Shown here piece by piece: positions 24,226-35,274 of a DNA stretch of 64,000 bases (position 1 is its first letter; each line of letters opens with the position of its first letter). A program made the position numbers and the translations under genes. The notes below the pieces were generated by a model. It saw only the letters and a program-made list of their open reading frames with translations. It had not been told where the DNA came from and ran no database searches. The stretch lies in the NCBI RefSeq assembly GCF_013368755.1, contig NC_049564.1:5154001-5218000 (forward strand), read 5' to 3'. Source of the DNA: Talaromyces rugulosus. Taxonomy: Eukaryota; Ascomycota; Eurotiomycetes; Eurotiales; Trichocomaceae.

Positions 24226-26046
24226 GTCTCGTTATGTCCGGCCGGGCAAAGTGCCAGGGGAAGAGTCGGAGAAGAGAGAAAGAGAGCGACGAGGCGGAGA
24301 CGTCTCTGCCGAAGGAGCACGAGACGAAGAGAGCGATCACGACAGCGACAGTCGTGATCGGAATTGGGGGGGGGGGAGGGAGAAGAAGAGTTGGGAAGGA
24401 CTGGAGAAAGAATCCAAGGGCGAGCGAGGTTTGAGTTGTGCAGCGGAGAGAAAAAGCTGTGCTTGAAGCTGGTGGAGCGTGGGCCGGCGGGCGGGCCCAC
24501 GCCCAAAAAAGTTTCGGGCGGCCGAGATGTCACATAGTATTTATTGTTATTTGCTATTTGCTATTTTATTCTTATTATTACGTTTATGTATGGGGTATAT
24601 ACGGAGTAAACTCCATCTGACACGGTGTCCTGCATCTGGATGTGCGCAGAGTAAATTATTATCGATCGATCGCACGGCGGAAGGGGACTATATTCCGACA
24701 TGGGCAGATGCATTATTATTGTTGTCATGATATGTATTACATGTCATGTACATGTAATTCATCAATTGCACGTGTTCTCAACATGTGGAATCCCATCAAT
24801 GTTGTATTGTCATACGTGTATCGGCGTATCACTATAATAGTCTCCCGTTTATATATCGTGCTGTATACTTTCACAATAATATCAAACCACCGATGTCTCC
24901 CTGCCACCTTACTAGAAACAACACTCGACACGCCCGAACAAAGCGAACAGCAATAATATCATTCTTTATTATTATCATTATTACTCCGTGCTTGTCAACA
25001 ATCCATGCACGCCCCACAATTTCGGGGTTCCGGCGGCTTTCGATTCGATGGCCAGCAGCCGAGTCGACTCTGAACAGTCCATTAATAACTCTCTGACCGC
25101 TCTTATCGTTCGTTCGTTTGGTACAGAGAGCCGCTTGCTGCGAGAGAATCCGAACAAGCCAAGACTACGAGCAAATCCCACTGCTGGATGCCGCCAGACT
25201 GTCTCGTCTCTTGGCTGATGCCGTCTTTTCCTACAACACCAATCGATATGCCTCGACCATAGACAGCATCTGGGTAGCAATTGATGATGATTGAGGCAGC
25301 AACTCGATGACGCGGCATTGAGGCCTTATCGTGGTGGACTAGTTAGTTAACTGGTTAGATGCCCCGAAGGAGCACCGGAGAACCTGAGAGCTGCCAGCCT
25401 TTGCGGCACCATCCTGCTACCAAGAGGAATTGCCATCCCCAACTGTAAACGACAAGAAATTGACGATTAATCATTAATGTGATTATTTTGTCCGACATCA
25501 AAACATCTCCGGCTGGTCCAAGCTCTTTCCCCACGTGGTAGCTTCCGGAGTCGCCGGCCATGCCGGTGATTGGCTGCTTTACCAACACTGTTGTTGTTCT
25601 TCTTCTTCTTATAAACTCGGGAAACTTGAATGTTTTCAATAAAAGGAGAGAGAGGGGAGAAAGGATGGTCTCTGAGAGAAGAGTGTAGTGTAGAACCGGG
25701 TGACCACGACTATCTTGGATATACCACAGGAATGGCCCATCAGCCTGTGCAAAACCGCCAGTACACATGATTCTATTAAATAAAATAGACGAATAAAAAA
25801 TGGGACAATAACAGCAGTAAATAAATGCCAGACAGAAATGTGAACAAGCGCGGCTTAGCGCGCGGCTAGCGGCTGGCCAGAGCTCTGGAGGCAACCGCCG
25901 CCTTCGCGTCCCTGTGCTTCGTGAACATCCGTCATCGCAGCATCCAACTGCAAAGCTTCACAGTCCTCTATTTGCGATCTACTACTTTGATATTGCGTCT
26001 GCCTCAAAGCTTCTTGGCGCTTGTCCCCCAGCAATAAACCACAAGA
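24226..26046. other. Intergenic, divergent promoters
   Basis: 1.8 kb between the Nrp1-like and proteasome genes. Contains a 10-nt-plus G-run near 24366-24376 and AT-rich DNA from 24540 to 24980. A stretch at about 25130-25290 stays open on the plus strand and reads protein-like (EQIPLLDAARLSRLLADAV) but has no start or domain, so I do not call it. The 179-codon minus-strand frame at 25355-25894 starts at TTG and looks like chance. Confidence 0.45.
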
Positions 26047-27088
26047 ATGGCGTCCGGATACGACAGAGCTCTCTCAGGTATGTAGTCCATGAGCTGCCGA
26101 ATCGATCAGGATCTCACTAACAAATCAAACAAACAGTCTTCAGGTAGATTCTACAGCCCACTGCCAGCATGATAACCCCTACTGACCCTTGCAAAGTCCC
26201 GATGGACACGTCTTCCAAGTCGAATATGCTCTCGAAGCGGTGAAGCGAGGTAGATGCTTCCCCAGCTCCCCAGCTCCCCGGATGCAGCACAGTACTGAAC
26301 ACACCCAACTACAGGAACATGCGCTGTCGGCGTCAAGGGCAAGGATATCGTCGTGCTAGGATGCGAGAAGCGGTCGGCAATGAAGCTCCAAGACACCCGA
26401 ATTACCCCGTCAAAGATTGGCTTGATCGACGGCCACGTCTGCCTTGCCTTTGCCGGTCTCAACGCCGACGCTCGAATCTTGATCGACAAAGCCAGGCTGG
26501 AGGCCCAGTCACATCGTCTGACGGTCGAGGACCCCGTGTCGATCGAATACATTACGAAATATGTCGCCGGCGTTCAGCAACGTTATACACAGAGTGGTGG
26601 TGTGCGCCCGTTTGGAATTAGTACATTGATTGTCGGCTTTGACAAGGGTGACGACATCCCCCGTCTCTACCAAACCGAGCCATCTGGGATTTACTCGGCA
26701 TGGTCAGAATCTACCTGCTAATTTATTAAACTCGGATGCTGACTACGGCTGCAGGAAAGCCAACGCCATTGGGCGTTCGAGCAAGACAGTCCGTGAATTC
26801 CTCGAGAGGAACCATAAAGATGACATGGACCGTGAAGCTACCCTTCAGTTGACAATCAAGTCGCTACTGGAGGTGGTACAAACCGGAGCCAAGAACATCG
26901 AAATCGCCATCATGGCTCCCGGAAAGTCCATCGAGATGCTCCCGACTGAGGAGATCGAATCGTACGTCAAGAACATCGAGACCGAGAAGCAGGAAGAGGC
27001 TGCCAAGAAGAAGACTGGCCGACCAGGAACCGGCACTGCGGCCATCTTGACGCGGGCCGGCACCACTGGTGAAGGTTCTGAGAGCTAG
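26047..27088 (+). CDS. 20S proteasome subunit alpha-4 (Pre6/PSMA7)
   Basis: Alpha-ring subunit of the 20S proteasome. Five exons: 26047-26077, 26137-26143, 26197-26249, 26315-26702, 26755-27088 (270 aa). Exon 2 is a 7-nt micro-exon (TCTTCAG) between introns of 59 and 53 nt. With it the start reads [20 protein letters not shown], the alpha-subunit signature; without it VFS is lost and the frame breaks. Then come [37 protein letters not shown] and [19 protein letters not shown], which identify alpha-4. It ends in a Lys/Glu-rich tail plus a Gly/Thr-rich extension. Low paralogy risk: RPFG with [11 protein letters not shown] is typical of Pre6. Confidence 0.95.
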
Positions 27089-27342
27089 ACGCACTGAGCC
27101 TCATCTATGACTGTTGTTGGGAATAAAACAATGATTTTTCTATAAATCAGCTAATGAACATTGAAATTGTTTACATGCGCTATTTCTGTGCAAAATGGCC
27201 GTACAGCGGCACCGAATTTATTTATTCCATCCACGTAGAGGTGGACACGTAGGAACGAAACGAAAAAAAAAAGAAAAGAGCCCGTAGAAACGCCACAGAA
27301 CCAGGGTCATTCGTGTCATCATGATAGTAGTTTTGTTGAACC

Positions 27343-28071
27343 CTAGCCCAATCGGTCTGCTGCTTTGTCTCCGATACTGAAGATGGACTTTTCCACGTCG
27401 CCGCGCACACGTTCGTCCTTGAGCATCCTGCATGACAGTCAGTTTATAGGTGTTCGTTGCATTTATAAGATCGAGGAAAGGGCGTACTTTGCGTTCATCC
27501 GAACGTCGTCGCCTTCAACTTGCAGCGCGGCCTGAGGCGTTTTGGCATCGATCACGAAATGGTTGTCGCAGTGTGGGCAGTATTCATCACTAGAGCGTTT
27601 GTGTCAGCCACAGGCCACAAGATGGCGCGCCAGTTGTATAAATAGATGTGCCTCACCTCTCCTCAAACTCGGACGTATCTTTCCGGAAGCATTTCTTGCA
27701 CTTTTTGCACGCAAACGTCTGCAAAATCACTCAGCATGGCGCCAGAAGCGCATGGATATTTGACGTACCATGTCAAAGGATTGCACCAAAGGGTGGGTTT
27801 CCTGCTCTTGGTGGCATTCTGCGCAGTCGAACCATTTCCGACCTAGCCAGTAATCAGCACCTGGGCGAATAGACACAGACCACCGGACAGATCGAGGCAC
27901 GTACAGCATGGCGACCGGATTGCAACTTGGGCGTTGAGAATGTGTTTACTAGAACAACTCGGAGTCAGTCCATCGATCTCTTTGTCGGTTGATATGCGGG
28001 GGAAATCGCCAGGAGGGGCGGCGGACTGGCAAGGGGCGCTGTTTTCTTCCCTTTTTTGGCACTCACCACAT
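27343..28071 (-). CDS. CHY-type zinc finger protein (Hot13-like), six exons
   Basis: Small zinc protein related to Hot13, which helps keep Mia40/Erv1-imported proteins of the intermembrane space zinc-free. Exons: 28067-28071, 27905-27948, 27769-27842, 27657-27718, 27488-27589, 27343-27427 (123 aa). The first coding exon is only ATGTG; joined to exon 2 it gives MCKHILNAQVAIRSPCC, so the first ligands (C2, H4) come from the junction. The remaining CHY ligands follow in order: CC, WFDCAECH, THP, FACKKCKKCF and EYCPHCDNHF. All phases close to one frame ending DRLG. Introns are 60-120 nt. The start depends on the 5-nt exon, for which I found no alternative ATG in frame. Confidence 0.85.
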
Positions 28072-28781
28072 GTTGGCGAAATCCTGCACGCAAATAAAAT
28101 GGTCCCTGTCGCCAGGCTGGGTCGGTCGAATGGCTCCTCCACTGGGCAATTAGTACCGGAGGGATTGAACAGTGGACGAGGAACAACACTCCCGGCCAAC
28201 TCTTTTTTTCTCCCTGCTGGGGATCTGCGGCCTTAGCGGACGGGGCCCATCCCGACTTTCCAGCAACAACAAAGCATCCAGTGGCCAGGGGCATGCTGCT
28301 CTTTTATTGCATTGCTGATTGTCTGGCGCATTCCTCGTCCTGTCCGCCATCACACCCCCGAATTAATCCCAACTGGCATGACCGCAAAGAACCCGCATCC
28401 TTCACTTGCCAAAGCAGCGGGCACGTAAGTAGCTGGAAGCTCCCTCCGTCGTCATCTATGCCATGAGACATGTCGCGGTGGCTGTGCTGCTGACCCCGGT
28501 GGCCTGACTCTCTCTCTCTCTCTCTCAGGTCCATACATACGTCTTTCGCTTCGTTTTCTTTGCAGCAGTGTCGCTCCGTGCTACTCCGTGTCGTGATTCC
28601 AACAGCACAGCCTAATTCCATCCATCCACTATAATTGTGTCCAGGCTGCTACCCCACGTTTCAACGCCGTCATCGCAGCGCCGCGCAAACCTACCTTTTT
28701 TCCACTCTCGAGTACACGGTGCCGGAGGGGCCTGTCGGCACATGGTTTAGCTCTACTCTAGCAGGCTGGTTCCCCAGGGTT
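28072..28781. other. Intergenic, divergent promoters with CT repeat
   Basis: 710 nt between the CHY and 5-phosphatase genes. Contains a CT dinucleotide repeat at 28508-28526 and otherwise mixed sequence. No gene is supported. Confidence 0.5.
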
Positions 28782-31700
28782 ATGGACGATAAAAGAAGGA
28801 GGGGGGTTGAGGACGCCGATGACGAGCCTCAGGTAAGTTTAATAGCGAACGTCCGTCCTTGTGTGTGTGTGTGTCTCTAATTGTTATTTTGGAATATACA
28901 GAGGCCAGTCTCGTCCCTACTTTCCCATTTCGAGCATCTTTCCTACTCCAAAAAAGATTCCTCCGCCGGAAACGGAACGCATCGTGAGAATGCGACCCGG
29001 CAAAGAACGCAAGACGCAGATGATGCACAGCCAACTGTTCGCGCGTCCATGGACGTGCCTCGTCGCTCGCCCTGGCTGTCTCAGGACAGCCCTCGAAACG
29101 GCCTTTCTAGAAATGTCACCGGTGGAGGATGGAATAATAATGTCCGACACGGACAACGGTCACCTGGTCCGCTAAAGCACGCCCGGCCGATGTCGATGAG
29201 CGTCCAATCTTCGCCGCAGCCAACGTCGACGTCGACGTCGACATCGACACCGACACCAGCGCTGACTATAGAGTCTCCTCAGTCTCCTCCTCGGGCCCCG
29301 GAGGTGAGCTATGCTGGTGGGAATTGGCACTCTCTTGCGCCCGAGAACCCGGATTTGTCTCCCAAATCAGCATCATGGCAAAGCCCCCCGCATGTGTTAC
29401 GAGCCACAAGCCCAGGTTCTCCCTTTGGAGGCTCCGTGGGTGTTCCGCAATTGTCACGAGACCCTTCTCCCATTGGAAAACAGAAGAGCACATCGGTTCC
29501 TCCTCCTGTCAACAGAGCCGACAAACCAAAGGTGCCTGTCAAACCCGCAAATATCTCCTCCTCCCACCTTCACCGCGGCATAGGTAGCCTGGTTCCTGCT
29601 TCAGCCAAAGATTCAAAGGACCCTCGCATCTCGCCATTTAGTACACCTCCCAGCAGCCCGGAGAAAAAGCCGGCCAAGGAGAGCACGCGATCTAACAAAT
29701 CACCTCACCCCATTCTGTCTGCTCGTACGACACCCGAGCCTCTTTCCTTGCCGCCTCCTATTGACAGATATCCTCGGACGCCGACGCCAACATCACGCTC
29801 CTTGGTGGTTACCACGGAGCATGGTTCCACGAAGCCGAAGCGACCTCCCGAGCCCCCAGGCCACCTCAGGTCAATCAGTCATTTCACCTCAACGATACGT
29901 GATGCTCGTGATCTTGGATTTACTAGACACAGTATATCCCAGGACACTGACGACCCGGAAAGAAGACCTTCGTTGCCACCTCGCGATGGTCTGCGGGGTA
30001 GGTCGGTGCGAGATATCCCAGCGACTGGGTCCAGACACACTGAACTTCCCCCACGAGCATCACTTGATTTACCTGTGAGGAGAACGCCAACGGCAACGGC
30101 CTCTTCACAACGCCTTCCGAGGATTGATACAAACCAACAGTTTGCCCCTCCGCCCCGTAGACAGACTGCCGCCATCGGTGGCAAGTCCCCGATGGAAACA
30201 CCGCAAAGTTCCAAGAGCCGCCAGTTTTCCTTGCCCGAAACGCGACAAGCTCCCTCAATGGCGAAACAGTCACCGAGAAATGACGACTCTGAAGAGGAGG
30301 GATACCTGGAAGACGCTCCAGTGCCCAGGACTGATTTTCCGGACTCCTCTCAGGTCAATCGGCGCCCCCCGGTCTTCAAAGATGGGCCACTTTCCATATC
30401 GACCAAATACGATACACGCGAGTTTGACGTATGCGGAAAAAATGTCTGCACGACTGGTTATTTGACCCGTGTATGGGACCTGACCACCGGGGAACAAAAA
30501 TTGAATATCAGTCATGGGGAGACTGTCAAAGCCCTTTCGGTGGCATTCAAGCCGGGTACAGGGCTTGGGGATGAGGGGACCCGGGTGTGGGTTGGGACAA
30601 ACCATGGGGAGTTGCATGAAATCGACATCGCCTCGCAGTCAATCGTGGCCTCTAGATCATACCCATCCAGACGCGAGATCATCAAAGTATACCGACACAA
30701 GAAGGAAATGTGGACCTTGGATGATGAAGGAAGGCTACTAGTATGGCCACCAGATGAGACGGGCACGCCGAATCTCAAGTACAGCTACGATCAGCCGCCA
30801 GACCGTGTTGCTAGGGGACATACGTTTTCCATGGTTGTTGGTGATACCCTCTGGCTTGCCACTGGTAAAGACGTGCGGATTTACCGACCAAATGCTCACG
30901 ATGACTCGTTCCACGTCCTAAAGAAGCCGCTGGGAGCAAACCACACTGGTGAAGTGACCTCGGGGGTGCATGTCACCAAGGACGGCGGACGGGTATACTT
31001 GGGCCATGCGGATGGAAAAGTCACCGTGTATTCGTTGGAGGACTATTCGTGTCTGAATTGTGTCAATGTGAGCGCCTACAAAATTAACTCGTTGGCGGTG
31101 GTGGGGGACTATCTGTGGGCTGCGTACAAGACCGGAATGGTTTATGTCTATGACGTTTCCACCTCTCCCTGGACAGTCAAGAAGGATTGGCGTGCTCATG
31201 AAAGCCCCGTATGTGGTCTTGTACTTGACCCAAGCGGGCTGTGGACGATAAATCGGTTGCAAGTAATCTCTCTGGGTACAGACAACTATTTGCGTTTGTG
31301 GGATGGTATGCTGGAAGAGGACTGGCTTGGTGAGTGGATTCATTCTTAAACAAATTCTTTGCTAACCAGTTTATAGAAACTCGCATGCAGAGTAGAGACG
31401 GCGAGTTCTGCAACTTTCGGGAGATACGAGCTACGATTGTGACTTGGAACGCCGGGGCTTCTGTTCCCCGGGACCTGGGCAATAACAGGTTTATCCATGA
31501 AGCGATTCACCCGGAAAATCCTCCGGAGATTTTGGTTTTTGGATTCCAAGAATTGGTAGACCTTGAGAACAAGAAAATCACAGCTAGTAAGTGACGGCCT
31601 TTTTTTAAATAATCATAGAAGCCTGGGGCAAACATTGACGATTCCACAGAGAGCTTGCTTATGGGAAGCAAGAAGCGCGAAAACAACGACAAGGAGCATA

Positions 31701-32769
31701 TGAGCCGGCAGTACCGTGTCTGGCGAGATCATCTGATGGCTTGCATCAACGACGCAATGCCTCTTGAAGAGTCGTATACTCTTCTTCACACGGCGAACCT
31801 TGTGGGCTTGTTCACATGCGTTTTTATCAAGCAAAAGGAGCGCGACAGGGTTCGTCACGTCAGCGGCGCGGAGGTCAAGCGTGGAATGGGGGGTCTGCAT
31901 GGGAACAAGGTGTGTTTTTTTTAGTCTTACGGGCCGAGTCCGATACGTATGTATTCTGATCGATTTAGGGCGCTTTGATTCTACGGTTTATCTTGGACGA
32001 TAGCTCCTTGTGTTTTATCAATTGCCATCTGGCAGCTGGCCAAACGCATACCGCACATCGGAACAACGACGTCGCAGGCATTCTCGAGGCGCAATCTCTC
32101 CCACCCGAACCCAGTCTGACGGCGCGAGCCGACCTCTTTGTCAACGGCGGCGACGGTAGCATGATTCTCGACCACGAAATCTGCGTGTTGAACGGAGATC
32201 TCAACTACCGAATCGACGCAATGCCTCGGAACGTGGTAGTCGAGGCAGTGCGCCAGAACAACCTCCCCAAACTACTCGAGCGCGACCAACTCCTCGCGTC
32301 CAAGCGAAAGAATCCAAACTTCCGCCTGCGCTCGTTCAACGAGGCCCCCATCACGTTTGCGCCTACGTACAAGTATGATGTCAATTCGGATCAATACGAT
32401 ACCAGCGAGAAGAAACGGTCGCCGGCCTGGTGCGACAGGGTCATGTATCGGGGTATGGGCAAGATCAAGCAAAGCGAATACCGACGCCACGAAGTACGCG
32501 CATCCGACCACCGGCCGGTCAGCGCCTCTTTTAAGATGCGAGTCAAGACTGTGCTGCCGCAGGAGAGGACGAGTGTCTGGGAGACGTGTCGAAAGGAGTT
32601 TTCCAAGGAAAAGAGGAGGCTGGCTTGTGATTCGAGGTGAGTTTTTATTGCTATACCTGAAGGGTTTTTGCTAATTGTTTTTAAAAGTATTGAGTATCTG
32701 GTCAATGTGTTGGGCATGGAGCGCGAAGAGGCACGCAGAGTCATAACTTCCGGCGGTTCCTCCAAGTAG
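28782..32769 (+). CDS. WD40-like plus inositol-polyphosphate 5-phosphatase
   Basis: Predicted phosphatase removing the 5-phosphate from inositol phosphates or phosphoinositides. Six exons: 28782-28832, 28902-31329, 31377-31586, 31650-31909, 31969-32636, 32688-32769 (1232 aa). Residues about 20-480 are Pro/Ser-rich and disordered, including a TST-coding repeat near 29224-29260. A WD40-like beta-propeller fills about 490-825 (VCTTGYLTRVWDLTTGEQ, VWVGTNHGELHEID, VYLGHADGKVTVYS, NYLRLWDGML). The IPPc domain follows, with VTWNAGA, VFGFQELVD, NCHLAAGQ, LNGDLNYRID, PAWCDRVMYRG and ASDHRPVSA, so every catalytic motif is present. A short UBA-like helix (VNVLGMEREEARRVI) ends it. Domain order resembles plant FRA3-type 5PTases rather than yeast Inp51-53. 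Confidence 0.9.
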
Positions 32770-33220
32770 AATAAGAGCAATCTGCAATGCATTGTTAATG
32801 GCGTAATATAGTGTTTTAGACCTGTCACGTTTTTGAATTTTACAGGCATAGGCATGGGCGAGGGTGCGAGAGGGAGGTTCAACTGCTTGAGGAGTACTGT
32901 GTACATACCGACGACGACTATGAGATATGATAGAAAAGCGGTTGTTGTTATTATTACTATTTTATTATTCAAGAATAAATTCAAGTATCATGTATATTTA
33001 TTGTACATATGTGGATTAAACCAGTTTGATATTATTTACAAGCACAAGCCTTTAGATTGTGAATGCATGATGCATGATGCATCATCGTGCATATGTACTC
33101 CCGCGTTAATTGTTCTGCTCGAGTTTAATTTTTTTTATTTCTGTACACAATGCATCAATCAGCACCCGTTATGGCTTTATCAAGGCTTGAAAAAGGACAT
33201 CACCAGTTTTAGCGACAGCC
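32770..33220. other. Intergenic between convergent genes
   Basis: 451 nt, very AT-rich from 32940. Contains three overlapping copies of ATGCATGA forming a palindromic patch at about 33063-33084. No gene supported. Confidence 0.5.
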
Positions 33221-33328
33221 TCAGTTAGGAATACATACCCCGCAGCCCTTGCAGGCGCAGTTGTTGTCGCAGGTACAAGTGCCGGAGCCGGAGCAGGGGC
33301 AGCTTTGGTCGGTACAGTTGCAAGGCAT
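33221..33328 (-). CDS. Metallothionein, 35 residues
   Basis: Tiny Cys-rich metal-binding protein. One 108-nt frame encodes 35 aa with ten Cys at 3, 5, 10, 12, 18, 20, 24, 26, 29 and 32, in CxC pairs (CNC, CPC, CTC, CAC) plus CGVC. No aromatic residue is present. This is the pattern of fungal copper/zinc metallothioneins that sequester Cu(I) or Zn(II) in the cytosol. A TATAAAT box lies 51 nt upstream. The 3' end is the only uncertain point: GTATGT directly after GGCTGCGG, followed by CCTAAC, could be a donor and branch point, giving a spliced longer tail. The ten-Cys core holds either way except the last Cys. Confidence 0.82.
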   Translation of the reverse strand: MPCNCTDQSCPCSGSGTCTCDNNCACKGCGVCIPN

Positions 33329-34743
33329 TTTGTTGCAGTAGAAATTTTAATTTTGATTCAAGTATTTTGCTTTAGTACATTTATAATGGAACATGGAAGC
33401 TTCTTATATAGACGGTTCGTGGCGGGGATGTTCAAAGTATGGTCATCATAGCGTCAACTATGTCATAGACTGCTTGAGATATCGCTTGTGGCGAATTTTT
33501 GGGAAATTGGGTTCACCAACAGCATTGATAACATAAACATGTACATGGTTGGTATATTGAACATTGAATGATAGATAGGCAGTCGTTCCTGTGGATCGAT
33601 ATAGTGCGTCGTTTTACCTGGGACTATCTACATCTTTACCAGGAAAGAATTGGTAATTAATAAGTAATATTAATATTAATATAACTACTATTGATTCCCT
33701 GTCAAGAAGAACCACCGCTGAGTGAGACTGACCTGGCGAGTGAGAAAGCCCTCGTGCTGACGAGAGCAAATCACCATTGTTTGCCAGCTCGTGCATGGGC
33801 GAGTGGATCGTCTTAGCTGCTCTTTACCACTGCCACTACTACTACTATTGACTCGTGCGGTCAGTAACTTATTCCTAATTAATTGATATCTGGTACCGTA
33901 GTAACCGCCCGAGAGATCCTCGTGACTCCTCGTCACCAGCTGACTCCGCAATGATCTGCCCAGCAGGACTCGAGAGACTCTGGAACTGGACAATAGACGC
34001 CGTCAGCCTGTAACTACGTGTAACTGCGACCTTGTAAGAATAATATGCATAGGGATGGATCCGCCGTCCCCGTCAGTCAGAGAGTGGAACGTGACACGAT
34101 AGTTATCAAGCTGCGAGTAGTTGCATACCAGACAAGCTGCCCGACGACGCCTGTTGGTTGACTGCAAGGCAAATACTCGCCGCCATCATCACTTGGAGCC
34201 AGTCTAGTAGAAGAGGGGTGAAAAAAGAAGAAGAGCAAGAAGAAGAAGAAGAAGAGAGCGCTGGCGTGCTCGCAGTCCCCCAAACGGCCCCACGAACGAC
34301 TCAACCAGTCGAGTCGCTCCTGCCCGCTTATTAGTGCTATCTTATCTCACCTCCGCCATCCTCACGTCCTCAACCTCCCCCAAACGCCCTCTGACCAAAC
34401 GCCCTCCTCCTCTGCCCCTGCGCCGCCGAAATCCAGTCGCCTTTTTGGGTGCGTGTCTGCCTTGCTTCTACCAAACCCTGCGGTGCCTGCTTTCTCGCCG
34501 CTCGAACCGCTGTCCAGGGCGATAGTCATCAGAGAGAGCTGCACAGCTGAACCTCTGCTTCGCACCTCCCATCGCCCCGAGGGAGGAGCTTCTGCCACTC
34601 CAAGACTCCAGGTATATTCTTCTGTGCTGTTAGCTTGCTTTGCGGCCTGCTTTTGTCTGCTCCCTCGTCATCCCCAGCGTCGCTGATCGTTCCAGCGTGC
34701 ACCTGTCTTGCGTGTGGCTACTCAACCTCAACCTTTTTTTTAA
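33329..34743. other. Intergenic, divergent promoters; probable Gid7 leader
   Basis: 1.4 kb. A GA-rich run lies at about 34221-34256, followed by a pyrimidine-rich stretch (34340-34390), the likely Gid7 transcription start zone. No ATG occurs on the plus strand from 34058 onward. Possible 5' UTR intron donors (for example GTATAT at 34612) exist but I cannot confirm one. Confidence 0.5.
33379..33385 (-). promoter_or_regulatory. TATA box of the metallothionein gene
   Basis: TATAAAT on the minus strand, 51 nt before the metallothionein ATG, the expected place for a strongly inducible fungal promoter. Confidence 0.55.
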
Positions 34744-35274
34744 TTCCTGTTATCCCGCAAGCAAGCCTGCTCACCTGGTTCTTCCCCGGAGCCAGGCCGA
34801 AGGCAAACTTCCATCTTCGTCCTGGCAGACCACTCTCCCCAAGATTCCCCTCCTTCTCTCGCCCCCGACCACCCCGAAACGCCCAACACCACTACTACCA
34901 CTGGCTCGACTACCCTGTCTGCCGCGGTTGACCTCGATACCCTAGACCAAACTCCGACTTCTTCTTCGTCGACTCCTGCCCATCTGTCTTCTTCCCGCGA
35001 GCCCTCCGGAATCCAAGCCAGTCAAATTTCTCGTTCGAACGTTGATCTAACATCCTCGGCAGACACCGTCTCACAGTCCCGCCGCCGCCGCCGCCGTCGC
35101 CACTCCGACTTGTCTTCCTCGGAGCCATCGGATACTGCTAGTGGTCTGGACGACGGAAGCCGAGGGCTGCCTTCTTCTCGCGAGGAAATTCAATCTGCGG
35201 GCTCCCGCAGAATCCAACTATCCGGCCGAACCGACGGCCGACCGCCTTCTCCCAAGCGCAGGCGTTTGGCAAAC
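34744..35274 (+). other. ATG-less open frame continuous with Gid7 coding sequence
   Basis: This frame is open for 177 codons and runs directly into the Gid7 frame without any in-frame stop. It contains no ATG. Its translation is Ser/Thr/Pro-rich with a poly-Arg patch (SQSRRRRRRRHSDLSSSEP) and a second basic patch (SPKRRRLANM) just at the first ATG. Such basic Ser-rich leaders are common in WDR26-type proteins, so part of it may be translated from a near-cognate codon or joined to an upstream exon. Confidence 0.5.

Noticed and set aside
25130..25290. Protein-like stretch (EQIPLLDAARLSRLLADAV) on the plus strand
   Set aside because: No start, no clear splice partner and no recognised family; kept only as a note in the intergenic entry.
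25355..25894. 179-codon minus-strand open frame between Nrp1-like and proteasome genes
   Set aside because: Begins with TTG, shows no domain, and its composition looks like translated intergenic DNA.
32833..33228. 131-codon plus-strand frame
   Set aside because: TTG start, AT-rich, overlaps the metallothionein 3' region; no domain.
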